Source: an uncultured Clostridia bacterium (GTDB taxonomy: Bacteria > Bacillota > Clostridia > Christensenellales > Aristaeellaceae). Taken from it: a stretch of 5,997 nucleotides of DNA. Positions within the stretch are counted from its first letter, which is position 1. Each line of letters begins with the position of its first letter. Under the pieces are notes generated by a model. The model was not told where the DNA came from. It searched no databases and worked only from the letters and a program-made list of their open reading frames with translations. The DNA lies in assembly GCA_946042585.1 (NCBI GenBank), contig CAMGDO010000066.1, positions 1-5,997 of the forward strand, read 5' to 3'. The position numbers were made by a program, and so were the translations under genes. Positions 1 to 5,629 of the stretch are shown in pieces.

Positions 1-477
1 ACGGGGGGATATAGGGGGGATAGGGGGTGCGGGGGGAAGGGGGGAAGAAGGGGACCCAGGGGAGAGGGGAAGGGGAGAGGGTGTGCTTGTCCCACCAAAT
101 GTCCCACCCAATGTCCCACCAAATGTCCCACCGTTTGTCCCACTTTCTGTCCCGCCAAATGTCCCATCATATGTCCCATCCGCTGTCCCGGAATCCGCAT
201 CGCCCCGCGCGGAATCGCGCCGGCGCTGCTTGCGCGCGCGCTCCCATTCGCGCCGGATGCCGCCGCGGTATTCCGCATAAGCGCCGTCCAGCGCCGCCCG
301 GGAAATGCCCTTGGGCTTTCCGCCCAGCGCCGCGAACAGCAGCCCGTCCGGCATGCCGTTCAGCAGCCCCTCCGCGTCCAGCTCCTCCAGCATCGCGATC
401 AGCCCCACGGCCTCGGGATAGCGGCTCAGCCCCAGCCGCGCCGCAAACTGCATCACCGGCTTCGATTGGATGTACAT
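1..477 (-). CDS. Probable phage replication-region protein, N-terminal 159 codons (runs off left edge)
   Basis: The frame is open from ATG at 477 to base 1, so the C-terminus is missing. The start is fixed: an in-frame TGA lies only 6 bases upstream and no other start codon intervenes. No good Shine-Dalgarno sequence is seen, and the gene overlaps the upstream 52-aa gene by 25 bp, which suggests translational coupling. Residues 1-75 look like a small helical domain (MYIQSKPVMQFAARLGLSRY at the N-terminus). Residues 75-92 are strongly basic (REWERARKQRRRDSAR). Residues 97-130 are a four-residue repeat x-(G/D/S)-G-T, and residues 131-159 are a Pro/Ser linker. This layout of folded N-terminus, basic helix and low-complexity linker resembles phage replisome-organizer or DnaD-type proteins, and position downstream of recombination genes fits. 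I do not recognise the family with certainty. The reading as a replication protein is inference, while the reading frame is well supported. Confidence 0.7.
   Translation of the reverse strand, partial: MYIQSKPVMQFAARLGLSRYPEAVGLIAMLEELDAEGLLNGMPDGLLFAALGGKPKGISRAALDGAYAEYRGGIRREWERARKQRRRDSARGDADSGTADGTYDGTFGGTESGTNGGTFGGTLGGTFGGTSTPSPLPLSPGSPSSPLPPAPPIPPISPR
3..81 (+). other. G-rich purine tract with G-quadruplex potential
   Basis: The + strand is almost entirely purine here, with ten runs of three to six G: 3-8, 14-19, 23-27, 31-36, 39-44, 50-53, 59-62, 66-69, 72-75 and 79-81. They are separated by one to five bases, which satisfies the usual G3+N1-7 quadruplex pattern several times over. 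It lies on the template strand of the leftward gene, so the mRNA is C-rich and encodes the Pro/Ser linker. The run structure is seen directly; a folded quadruplex is inference. Confidence 0.6.
88..195. repeat. Nine 12-bp tandem repeats inside the partial gene, iteron-like
   Basis: TGTCCC recurs exactly every 12 bp, at 88, 100, 112, 124, 136, 148, 160, 172 and 184. The best-kept units are TGTCCCACCAAA (88, 112), TGTCCCACCCAA (100) and TGTCCCGCCAAA (148). Units decay toward the right end, where only TGTCCC is kept. Because 12 is a multiple of three, the array is read as a Gly-Thr tetrapeptide repeat on the minus strand. Intragenic direct repeats in a phage initiator gene are a known origin layout (for example lambda O), so these may be initiator binding sites. 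Alternatively they are only a slippage-grown protein linker. Confidence 0.85.
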
Positions 478-611
478 CGGTATTCATCATCCTCGTCCGC
501 GTCGTCATATGGGTCGTCGTAGTCGTTGGGGCTGTGATAGATATCGCGCCTGCACACCGGCAGATCGCATTCACTGCAGTCCGGCGCGTAGCTATAGTCA
601 CAGGTCATCAT
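453..611 (-). CDS. Small Cys-rich acidic phage protein, 52 aa
   Basis: The start is ATG at 611, chosen because GGAGG (619-623) sits 7 bases upstream; a second ATG follows directly, and the stop is TGA at 453-455. The N-terminus carries four cysteines at residues 4, 12, 15 and 20 (CDYSYAPDCSECDLPVC), a C-x7-C-x2-C-x4-C spacing compatible with one metal-binding knuckle. Residues 30-44 are an Asp/Tyr/Glu-rich acidic stretch, and a fifth Cys is at 46. The gene begins 4 bp after the NinB-like stop, and its Shine-Dalgarno lies inside the last codons of that gene. It overlaps the next gene by 25 bp. I recognise no named family. Small zinc-ribbon-like proteins are common in phage early operons, and the metal-binding idea is inference from the Cys spacing. 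Confidence 0.75.
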   Translation of the reverse strand: MMTCDYSYAPDCSECDLPVCRRDIYHSPNDYDDPYDDADEDDEYRCTSNRSR

Positions 612-615
612 GCAT

Positions 616-1608
<993 letters not shown>

Positions 1609-1622
<14 letters not shown>

Positions 1623-2415
1623 TCTTTCGAGCCTCCTCATTGATCCGGGCAATCATCTTCTGACCCTGGCTGTAGGTCATCCGCTCCAGCTCCGCGCCAA
1701 AGCTCTCCATGGCGCTCTGGTACAGGCTGTCGCTGGCGAAGTCCCTGACGAATTGAATCTGCTGCACCGTGGCCATCACCGGCGCGGCCTTCGCTTGCTG
1801 TGCGCCCTGCTGCGGCGTATTCCCCGTCTGCGCGCCCTGCCGGTTCTGTGCCTGCTGTGCGCTGCCCTGCCGCGCGCCGGCGCTGGCGGCCTGCCCGCTG
1901 CCCTGCTGCGCGGGTTCCGGGCCCTTGCGCCCGCCCTGCGGCTGTGCATTGCCGCCCTGCTGTCGTTCCGGCGCTGTGTACTTCCCATAGTCCTTCTCGT
2001 AGTACACGTCCGCGCAGACGCCCAGCGCCTTGCAGGCCACGCTCAGCGCGTCCGTGTAGGCCATCTTCCAGCCCTCGTCGTTGGCGTACAGCCCGCTCTT
2101 TTCCCGGGCGACCAGCGCGTTTCCGCCGGTGCCGAACACCGGCTCGCTCCATTCCCCGGCGGGATCCTCGCGATAGTACAGGTTGATGTCCATGAAGCAC
2201 ATGATCTCTCCCGACGGGCATTCCACCGTGCGCCTGTCGAGGATATCCGTGTACCATCCCACGCCGCAGGGCCCGAAGCGCTCCGTGAGCGTCTTGATCC
2301 TGTACATCGGGTTGATGTCCGTCATGCCCTTCATGCGCCCGCCCAGAATGGGCTTCTTCGCCGTATCCGGCGTGCGCTCCACCGCGCTGTAGATGCGCAT
2401 GTTCTCGCCGCTCAT
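1609..2415 (-). CDS. Sak/Rad52-like single-strand annealing protein (tentative), 268 aa
   Basis: The start is ATG at 2415, sharing ATGA with the upstream stop and 10 bases after GGAGG. A second start at residue 6 (2400) is possible but has a weaker Shine-Dalgarno. Residues 30-145 look like a compact Rad52/Sak-type core: NPMYRIKTLTERFGPCGVGW (36-54, full core continues), a beta-rich middle (EIMCFMDINLYY), then AYTDALSVACKALGVCADVYY (119-139, one residue longer than quoted runs allow elsewhere), comparable to the helix of Sak proteins that ends in G-(V/I)-G/C-x-Y/VY. Residues 151-213 are a Gln/Gly/Ala-rich disordered linker, and 214-268 form a short helical tail. Such proteins coat and anneal complementary single strands in phage recombination. 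Neighbouring Gp157 and NinB-like genes support this. The family call rests on pattern memory, so an Erf- or DUF1071-type relative is possible. Confidence 0.65.
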
Positions 2416-2621
2416 TTGCCGTCATCCTCCATCAGATCGCTCAGCATGTCGTCCAGACTGCAAGCGCAGAACCTGGGGTTGCCATCCATGGCTTTCACCA
2501 GCTGTCTGCGCATGGATTCCTCATTGAAGCGGCTGACCCGCAGCGCGCCGATCAGCTCGGAGATCAGCGTCTCCACGTCGTCCGCGCGCATCGTGATCCG
2601 TACGGTCTTTTCCTTGTCCAC
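2412..2621 (-). CDS. Small phage early protein of unknown function, 69 aa
   Basis: The start is GTG at 2621, because GGAGG (2630-2634) lies 8 bases upstream of it. An in-frame ATG at 2627 is only 2 bases from the same Shine-Dalgarno, and one at 2675 has AGAGG almost touching it. The protein begins MDKEKTVRITMRADDVETLI and continues as mainly helical, with acidic residues at the C-terminus (LDDMLSDLMEDDGK) and a Cys-x-Cys at about residues 51-53. The stop overlaps the annealing-protein start (ATGA), so the two are probably coupled. It resembles many small phage ORFs placed before recombinase genes, but I do not recognise a family. It follows the only sizeable ordinary gap in this half of the operon (131 bp). 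Confidence 0.65.
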   Translation of the reverse strand: MDKEKTVRITMRADDVETLISELIGALRVSRFNEESMRRQLVKAMDGNPRFCACSLDDMLSDLMEDDGK

Positions 2622-2650
2622 TTGCATTTCCTCCCGTCCTGTGGTATAAT
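2622..2650 (+). promoter_or_regulatory. Candidate rightward sigma-A promoter, extended -10
   Basis: TATAAT at 2645-2650 is preceded by TGG, giving the extended -10 form TGGTATAAT. The hexamer 17 bp upstream, TTGCAT (2622-2627), keeps only the TTG of the -35 consensus. Predicted transcription would start near 2657, antisense to the leftward operon. It stands out as an AT island in GC-rich DNA and is followed by a terminator-like hairpin about 30 bp further on. Confidence 0.5.
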
Positions 2651-2656
2651 AAGGGT

Positions 2657-2735
2657 GAAGGTTTTCCCAAACCATCCACCTCTCTCATGCTCCCGCCGGG
2701 CCGTTCTCCCGTCGGGAGCTTTCATTTTTCTCTCT
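2657..2735 (+). ncRNA. Candidate short antisense RNA (promoter to terminator)
   Basis: This is the interval between the predicted start of the rightward promoter and the end of the T-rich tract after the hairpin, giving an RNA of roughly 70-80 nt. It holds no rightward ORF of note. It lies opposite the leader of the 69-aa gene in the leftward transcript. Existence of the RNA is inferred only from the paired promoter and terminator signals. Confidence 0.35.
2689..2735 (+). terminator. Rho-independent terminator-like hairpin, rightward
   Basis: GCTCCCG (2689-2695) can pair with CGGGAGC (2713-2719), seven perfect base pairs. A smaller alternative is CTCCC-GTC-GGGAG (2706-2718). The hairpin is followed on the + strand by TTTCATTTTTCTCTC (2720-2734). 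On the minus strand the T-rich side precedes the stem, so it does not look like a terminator for the leftward operon. Confidence 0.55.
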
Positions 2736-2752
2736 TGATCGGCATCGCCGGA

Positions 2753-3037
2753 TCAGTCCCCGCTTTTCCCGCCGCGGCGGCTGCGCTCCGCCGTCTCCAG
2801 CTCGCGCAGAATGGGCTTCATCGCCCGGTGCGCATGCCGCATGCCCCGGCGGTCGCCGCGCCGTGCGCAGTGCATCATCGCCCCGGCGCAGCGGGTGAGC
2901 TCCGCGCGCAGCGCCGTGATAACGGAATCGTCCGCAGGCTCTACTGCATGGCAATCCTTGGCCCGCATGACGTGCACGCCGATCAGCCCGGCGAGACCAA
3001 TCCCGATGCACCCGGCCCCGATGATCAGATCGCCCAT
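2753..3037 (-). CDS. Small protein with one N-terminal membrane segment, 94 aa
   Basis: The start is ATG at 3037, with GGAGG 7 bases upstream, overlapping the end of the previous gene by 13 bp. Residues 4-23 (LIIGAGCIGIGLAGLIGVHV) are an uninterrupted hydrophobic segment rich in Gly and Ile, a convincing single membrane span. The rest is soluble, helical and rich in Arg, His and Cys (RRGDRRGMRHAHR at about 60-71), ending in a basic tail. I recognise no family. Small one-pass proteins in phage early regions include superinfection-exclusion and host-takeover factors, but nothing in the sequence identifies the role. A holin is less likely because only one span is present and the position is early. 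Confidence 0.7.
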   Translation of the reverse strand: MGDLIIGAGCIGIGLAGLIGVHVMRAKDCHAVEPADDSVITALRAELTRCAGAMMHCARRGDRRGMRHAHRAMKPILRELETAERSRRGGKSGD

Positions 3038-3273
3038 ACCTTCGCCTCCAGATCCATGATTTCCAGCTCGTAGCGCTCCAGAATGTCCGGGCGCTTCCAT
3101 TCGCAGCCGTGCCGCTGCAACTCCTCCATGCGCTGGCGCGCGTGCTCCAGCATCCATGCCCGGCGGTCCACCCCGGGCGCCTTCGCCGCGCTCGCGTCCA
3201 CAAACGCGCGGATCCTGCCGATGTTCCTTTCCTCTGCGGCGTCCATCACCGCCAGCTTTCTGCGGGTGTTCAT
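3025..3273 (-). CDS. Hypothetical phage protein, 82 aa, helical
   Basis: The start is ATG at 3273, sharing ATGA with the stop of the 212-aa gene upstream, so translation is likely coupled. The stop at 3025 lies 13 bp inside the next gene. The protein begins MNTRRKLAVMDAAEERNIGR and is charged and largely helical. It contains DRRAWMLEHARQRMEELQRHG, broken here as residues about 36-56, and a C-terminal ERYELEIMDLEAKVW helix that could form a short coiled coil. I recognise no family. It may be a small DNA- or protein-binding accessory factor, but that is a guess from charge and size only. Confidence 0.7.
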   Translation of the reverse strand: MNTRRKLAVMDAAEERNIGRIRAFVDASAAKAPGVDRRAWMLEHARQRMEELQRHGCEWKRPDILERYELEIMDLEAKVWAI

Positions 3274-3908
3274 GCATCATCCGTCCTTTCGAAGGTAAAT
3301 CTGCCGTATCCGGCGTTGCGCCACTGCCCGATCCCGCGCAGGCGGCCATAGCCCAGCGCATCCTCGATCACGTCCCAGGTCAGCGCCTTGCTCGCCTTCG
3401 TGGCGGCGTTTTCCAGCAGCGTGATCTTCACGTCGATCGACCATGGCAGCGCAATCATCTCGCTGCTGGCGAGCGCAATGCGCGGGCCCTGCATCGTCAT
3501 GCCGCGCAGCGGGCGCTCCAGCACGCGATCCGGCGCGGAAATCGGTTCGCCGTCCCGGTGCAGCTTCAGCGTCTCCAGCCCGTCGCTGTTCTGCCCGGAA
3601 ACGCTGAAGTTGAAAACGTACTTGTCCACCTTGGAGGCGGGCATCTTCACGCCGTTCTCAAGCCCCATGGACGCGATCGCTTCCTTCAGATAGCCGTTGA
3701 CCACGTAGCCCATCAGGCACACGCTTTCGCCGTCGCGCAGGAATACCGTCACGCCGCCCAGATCCTCATCGGGCAGCAGCGCGTTTTCCGCGTCCGCATT
3801 GGGGTGCTTGGCTGCAATGTAGTTCTTGCGGATCTCCTTGTCCGCGGGCTGGCTTCCCAGCAGCGGGCTGATGCCCGTCAGTCGATAGGTTCTCTCCGTG
3901 ATGTTCAT
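3270..3908 (-). CDS. Conserved-looking phage early protein of unknown function, 212 aa, possible RAMP-like fold
   Basis: The start is ATG at 3908, with GGAGG 7 bases upstream (GGAGGAACACAGATG). Upstream in-frame starts run back into the repeat lattice and are rejected. The N-terminus reads YRLTGISPLLGSQPADKE, residues 65-82 hold MGYVVNGYLKEAIASMG, and 130-142 hold the strongly conserved-looking LERPLRGMTMQGP. Residues 183-206 hold a glycine/aromatic-rich stretch, GYGRLRGIGQWRNAGYGRF, before a terminal beta strand. A beta-rich protein ending in a G-rich loop recalls the RAMP/ferredoxin-like fold of Cas5, Cas6 and Cas7 proteins; this is inference from pattern only. I associate such proteins with gut Clostridia prophages from memory but cannot name the family. 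It is the first gene after the GC lattice and is coupled to the 82-aa gene downstream. Confidence 0.75.
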   Translation of the reverse strand: MNITERTYRLTGISPLLGSQPADKEIRKNYIAAKHPNADAENALLPDEDLGGVTVFLRDGESVCLMGYVVNGYLKEAIASMGLENGVKMPASKVDKYVFNFSVSGQNSDGLETLKLHRDGEPISAPDRVLERPLRGMTMQGPRIALASSEMIALPWSIDVKITLLENAATKASKALTWDVIEDALGYGRLRGIGQWRNAGYGRFTFERTDDA

Positions 3909-3928
3909 CTGTGTTCCTCCCTCATGTC

Positions 3929-3944
3929 CGCGGCCGAAGCCGCG
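3929..3944 (-). promoter_or_regulatory. UUCG-loop hairpin just upstream of a start site
   Basis: In the leftward transcript CGCGGC (3944-3939), loop TTCG and GCCGCG (3934-3929) form a perfect six-pair stem closed by the very stable C(UUCG)G tetraloop. It lies between the end of the GC lattice and the Shine-Dalgarno of the 212-aa gene, about 8 bases before GGAGG. There is no T-run after it, so it is not a terminator. It could protect an RNA end, mark a processing site or set translation. Confidence 0.6.
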
Positions 3945-4019
3945 CCGGTCGTTGTGCTCATGTGCGTCCTTTGCTGTTGCTGTCGCTGTGCCAAGCAACG
4001 CGATGCATGGCGTTGCCTT

Positions 4020-4074
4020 GCCGTCGCCTTGCCGCGCAGTGCGCTGCTAAACTGCGCCGTCGCCTTGCCGCGCA
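4020..4074 (-). repeat. Pair of identical 19-bp direct repeats, 36 bp apart
   Basis: TGCGCGGCAAGGCGACGGC occurs at 4074-4056 and again, perfectly, at 4038-4020 on the minus strand. Start-to-start distance is 36 bp, the same period as the tandem pair at 4500-4571. Both copies sit in phase with the GC lattice. Confidence 0.85.
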
Positions 4075-4274
4075 TTGCCGCGCTTCGCTTGGCCATTGCC
4101 TGGACCTGCTTTGTCGTGCATTGCTGTTGCATCGCTTCGCGCTACAATGCGGCACAGGGCTGTTGCTTGGCTGAGCTAAACAGTGCCTTTGCGTTGCTGC
4201 GCCCTGCTAAGCACAGCAGAGCGAATCAATGCCCAGCCTTTGCCACGCAGTGATATGCTACGCGTTGCCTTTGC

Positions 4275-4486
4275 CGTGCCGCGCAGGGCGTAGCCGGACG
4301 ATGCCTTTGCATCGCATTTGCCTTGCTGTGCCTTGCCATGCATCGCAGGGCTTTTCTTTGCCTTCGCGTCGCATTACCTTGCCGTGCCCAGCCATCGCAT
4401 CGCGATGCTTTTCTATGCCTTTGCGTTGCCATTCCTTGCCGTGCCGGTGCATCGCCACGCTTTTCAGCGCCTTCGCTTCTCCTTGC
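4275..4486 (-). repeat. Four degenerate tandem units of about 47-57 bp within the lattice
   Basis: Units start with GCAAGG on the minus strand at 4486, 4439, 4382 and 4326, giving lengths of about 47, 57, 56 and 52 bp. The first three share GCAAGG, then GCGAAGGC or GCAAAGGC, then GAAAAGC, then GCGATGC, and the first, second and fourth end in GGCACG (third: GGCACA). The fourth keeps the start and end but lacks GAAAAGC. Lengths are not multiples of three, which argues against a protein repeat. A perfect 12-bp palindrome, GCATCGCGATGC, lies at 4397-4408. Confidence 0.65.
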
Positions 4487-4499
4487 TCCGCGCCGCCTT

Positions 4500-4571
4500 G
4501 CCATTGCAGCTCGGTGCATAGGTTCGCCTTGCCTTGCCATTGCAGCGCGGTGCGTAGGTTCGCCTTGCCTT
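4500..4571 (-). repeat. 36-bp tandem duplication, 34 of 36 identical
   Basis: The segments 4500-4535 and 4536-4571 are adjacent direct copies that differ at two positions. On the minus strand each begins AAGGCAAGGCGAACC and ends GCTGCAATGGC. Each holds GC steps of 5, 10, 5, 5 and 6 bp. The near identity suggests recent duplication of a lattice module. Confidence 0.9.
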
Positions 4572-4646
4572 GCGGTACAACGCATCGCTTTGCCTCGCCG
4601 CTGCCTTGCGTTTCGGCGTGATGCTTGGCCTCGCCATCGCGCCGTA

Positions 4647-5048
4647 TCAGCCCGTCTCCCGGCCGTCTCTCTCGATCACCCAGAGCCCCAGCCGCTCGCC
4701 GATCTCCGCCCAGCAGTGGCAGATGGCCCATGCCATTGCCCATCCGTTCTCAATCGCACGCAGCGCCCGGCGCACGGGCCCGCGCCGCCGCGCCGGCATC
4801 GCACGATCCAGCTTCAGCGCCAGCTCCCGGCTCAGCCGCCATTCCCGCAGCGCGGCGCGGTCGGCCTCCGCCTTGACCCTGGCCTCCAGCTCCGCGCGCT
4901 GCCGCCGCATCTCCTCCCGCACGGCCTGCGTCTCCCGCTCGGCCTCCGCCCTCACGGCCTCCACAACGCGGTCGCGCTGGCCGTTGTAGATCGCCTCGCT
5001 CACGCCCTCTGCGTGAACGGTCACCGCCATGCATGCGGTTCTGTTCAT
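4647..5048 (-). CDS. Coiled-coil phage protein of unknown function, 133 aa
   Basis: The start is ATG at 5048, with GGAGG (5057-5061) 8 bases upstream and 24 bp after the previous stop; an alternative ATG at residue 7 has no Shine-Dalgarno. Residues about 26-75 are a highly charged Glu/Arg/Ala helix (EAERETQAVREEMRRQRAEL within it) that should form a coiled coil. Residues 84-93 are basic (PARRRGPVRR), and the end, about 100-125, is Trp-rich and amphipathic (ENGWAMAWAICHCWAEIG). I recognise no family. The stop falls immediately before the GC lattice, so this protein and the lattice share a transcript. A membrane- or nucleic-acid-associated scaffold is possible but unproven. Confidence 0.7.
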   Translation of the reverse strand: MNRTACMAVTVHAEGVSEAIYNGQRDRVVEAVRAEAERETQAVREEMRRQRAELEARVKAEADRAALREWRLSRELALKLDRAMPARRRGPVRRALRAIENGWAMAWAICHCWAEIGERLGLWVIERDGRETG

Positions 5049-5072
5049 CGGTCGTCCCTCCCTGATTTGCGT

Positions 5073-5285
5073 CTAATCTGTTCCCTGGTCCGCTGTCGTG
5101 CCGCCCCGGGCGGCGTCCTTTTTCGCGGCTTCCCTCTCCGCGTAGTCCATCATGATTTCGTATACAACGCGGTTGATGCGGTCTCTGCGCCGCTGCATCT
5201 CCTCGGGCGATATGTTGGCGTATGCGTCGTCAAACACCCGATATCGCGCGCCCGTCGGCGCAATGCCGCTGGCTACAATCGCCAT
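5073..5285 (-). CDS. Small phage early protein of unknown function, 70 aa
   Basis: The start is ATG at 5285, with AAAGGAGG 7 bases upstream; a longer reading back to 5354 lacks a Shine-Dalgarno and is rejected. The sequence begins MAIVASGIAPTGARYRVFDD. It then has a charged helical part (EEMQRRRDRINRVVYEIMMD, about residues 31-50) and ends in a polar tail. There is no membrane segment or recognisable motif beyond the helix. It is the second gene of the leftward operon, 92 bp after the 44-aa gene and 24 bp before the 133-aa gene. Position suggests an early regulatory or accessory product, but I recognise no family. Confidence 0.7.
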   Translation of the reverse strand: MAIVASGIAPTGARYRVFDDAYANISPEEMQRRRDRINRVVYEIMMDYAEREAAKKDAARGGTTADQGTD

Positions 5286-5353
5286 AATCCCGCCTCCTTT
5301 GTGGCAGTCTATGCCGCCCCGGCATGTCCGCTGTCCGGCGGCGGAGCGTCCCA

Positions 5354-5379
5354 CCGCCCGAATCCCGGGCGGGATTTTT
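5354..5379 (+). terminator. Rho-independent terminator-like hairpin, rightward
   Basis: CCGCCCG (5354-5360) pairs perfectly with CGGGCGG (5366-5372) around a five-base loop, followed by GA and TTTTT (5375-5379). The T-run is on the + strand, so it would stop rightward transcription. In the leftward mRNA the same stem follows directly after the stop codon of the 44-aa gene but has no U-tract after it. No clear rightward promoter is seen close by. Confidence 0.55.
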
Positions 5380-5512
5380 ATGCGCTCTGGTTGTCGCCAT
5401 CGCCCTGCTGGCTATTCTGCGCCAGCAGCATGCCCGTCGCTACCAGCCTCAGCTGTTCCTTGTTCGCCTCGGGCAGCTTCTCCAGCATCTTGCAAAGCTC
5501 CTTACTGCTCAT
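5378..5512 (-). CDS. First gene of leftward operon, 44-aa phage protein
   Basis: The start is ATG at 5512, with AAGGAGGTGAG placing GGAGG 7 bases upstream, the strongest Shine-Dalgarno in the operon; the stop is TAA at 5378-5380. Translation begins MSSKELCKMLEKLPEANKEQ, then a hydrophobic helix LRLVATGMLLAQ (residues 21-32) and a polar Gln/Gly/Asp tail. Two helices of this kind suggest a small dimerising protein. It lies about 46 nt after the predicted leftward transcription start, so it is the first product made on induction. That is the place of Cro- or antirepressor-type regulators in other phages, but it has no helix-turn-helix and I assign no function. Confidence 0.7.
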   Translation of the reverse strand: MSSKELCKMLEKLPEANKEQLRLVATGMLLAQNSQQGDGDNQSA

Positions 5513-5530
5513 GATCTCACCTCCTTGTGT

Positions 5531-5547
5531 GTCTTGCAAAGCCATTA
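5531..5547 (+). promoter_or_regulatory. Operator copy 1
   Basis: GTCTTGCAAAGCCATTA matches the 17-bp consensus shared by four sites in this intergenic region. It lies downstream of the leftward start point, between it and the first gene. Its start is 21 bp (two helical turns) from that of copy 2. Confidence 0.75.
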
Positions 5548-5551
5548 ATTT

Positions 5552-5568
5552 GTCTTACAAACCCATTA
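5552..5568 (+). promoter_or_regulatory. Operator copy 2, over leftward -10 and start point
   Basis: GTCTTACAAACCCATTA overlaps the end of the leftward -10 hexamer and the predicted start near 5558. A protein bound here would block the leftward promoter directly. Confidence 0.75.
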
Positions 5569-5593
5569 TATACTCTGGAAGAAGTCTTGTCAA
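5565..5593 (-). promoter_or_regulatory. Leftward early promoter, perfect sigma-A consensus
   Basis: On the minus strand TTGACA (5593-5588), a 17-bp spacer and TATAAT (5570-5565) match consensus at all 12 positions. Predicted start is near 5558, leaving a leader of about 46 nt before the 44-aa gene. Operator copy 3 covers the -35 and copy 2 the -10, so this should be the repressed early promoter of the phage. Confidence 0.92.
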
Positions 5594-5600
5594 GCCATTT
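5584..5600 (+). promoter_or_regulatory. Operator copy 3, over leftward -35
   Basis: GTCTTGTCAAGCCATTT holds the palindromic core CTTGTCAAG and includes the leftward -35 hexamer. Its start is 32 bp (three helical turns) from that of copy 2. Confidence 0.75.
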
Positions 5601-5629
5601 ATGGGCAATTTTCAATTTTTATTTTCTGG

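Larger units (their letters stand above)
3965..4646 (-). repeat. GC-dinucleotide lattice, spacing 5-6 bp, no credible gene
   Basis: On the minus strand nearly every fifth or sixth base starts a GC, in words such as GGCAA, GCGAT, GCATG, GCAAC and GCACG; occasional 10-bp steps skip one position and keep phase. From 4274 leftward through 300 bp, I count 58 steps, a mean near 5.17 bp. In unit 4439-4383 the GC positions are 0, 10, 15, 21, 31, 36, 41, 47, 52 and 57. The spacing is not a multiple of three and drifts through all frames. Open frames here give unlike low-complexity peptides rich in Arg, Ala, Gln and His, so I call no gene. It fills the 738 bp between the 133-aa and 212-aa genes in an otherwise tightly packed operon and should be transcribed with them. 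Confidence 0.8.

Noticed and set aside
2645..2672. Leftward promoter from the reverse reading of the TATAAT box
   Set aside because: The nearest TTGGGA is only 15 bp from a TTATAC-like box and the match is poor; the rightward reading with extended -10 is better.
2412..2675. Longer form of the 69-aa gene starting at ATG 2675 or at ATG 2627
   Set aside because: The Shine-Dalgarno lies about 3 and 2 bases from these starts respectively, too close; GTG at 2621 has the normal 8-base spacing.
2580..2725. Leader ORF starting at ATG 2725 on the minus strand
   Set aside because: Only a weak AGAGAG precedes it, the peptide is an Arg-rich shadow in another frame, and it runs into the 69-aa gene.
3965..4646. 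CRISPR array
   Set aside because: There are no identical repeats of 23-40 bp separated by unique spacers of constant size; the pattern is a 5-6 bp lattice with degenerate tandem modules.
4226..4743. Minus-strand open frames of 119 and 161 codons through the lattice
   Set aside because: Two frames are open over the same bases only because stops are rare in these GC-rich words. The peptides are low-complexity Arg/Ala/Gln/His, repeat lengths break frame, and no proper Shine-Dalgarno precedes them.
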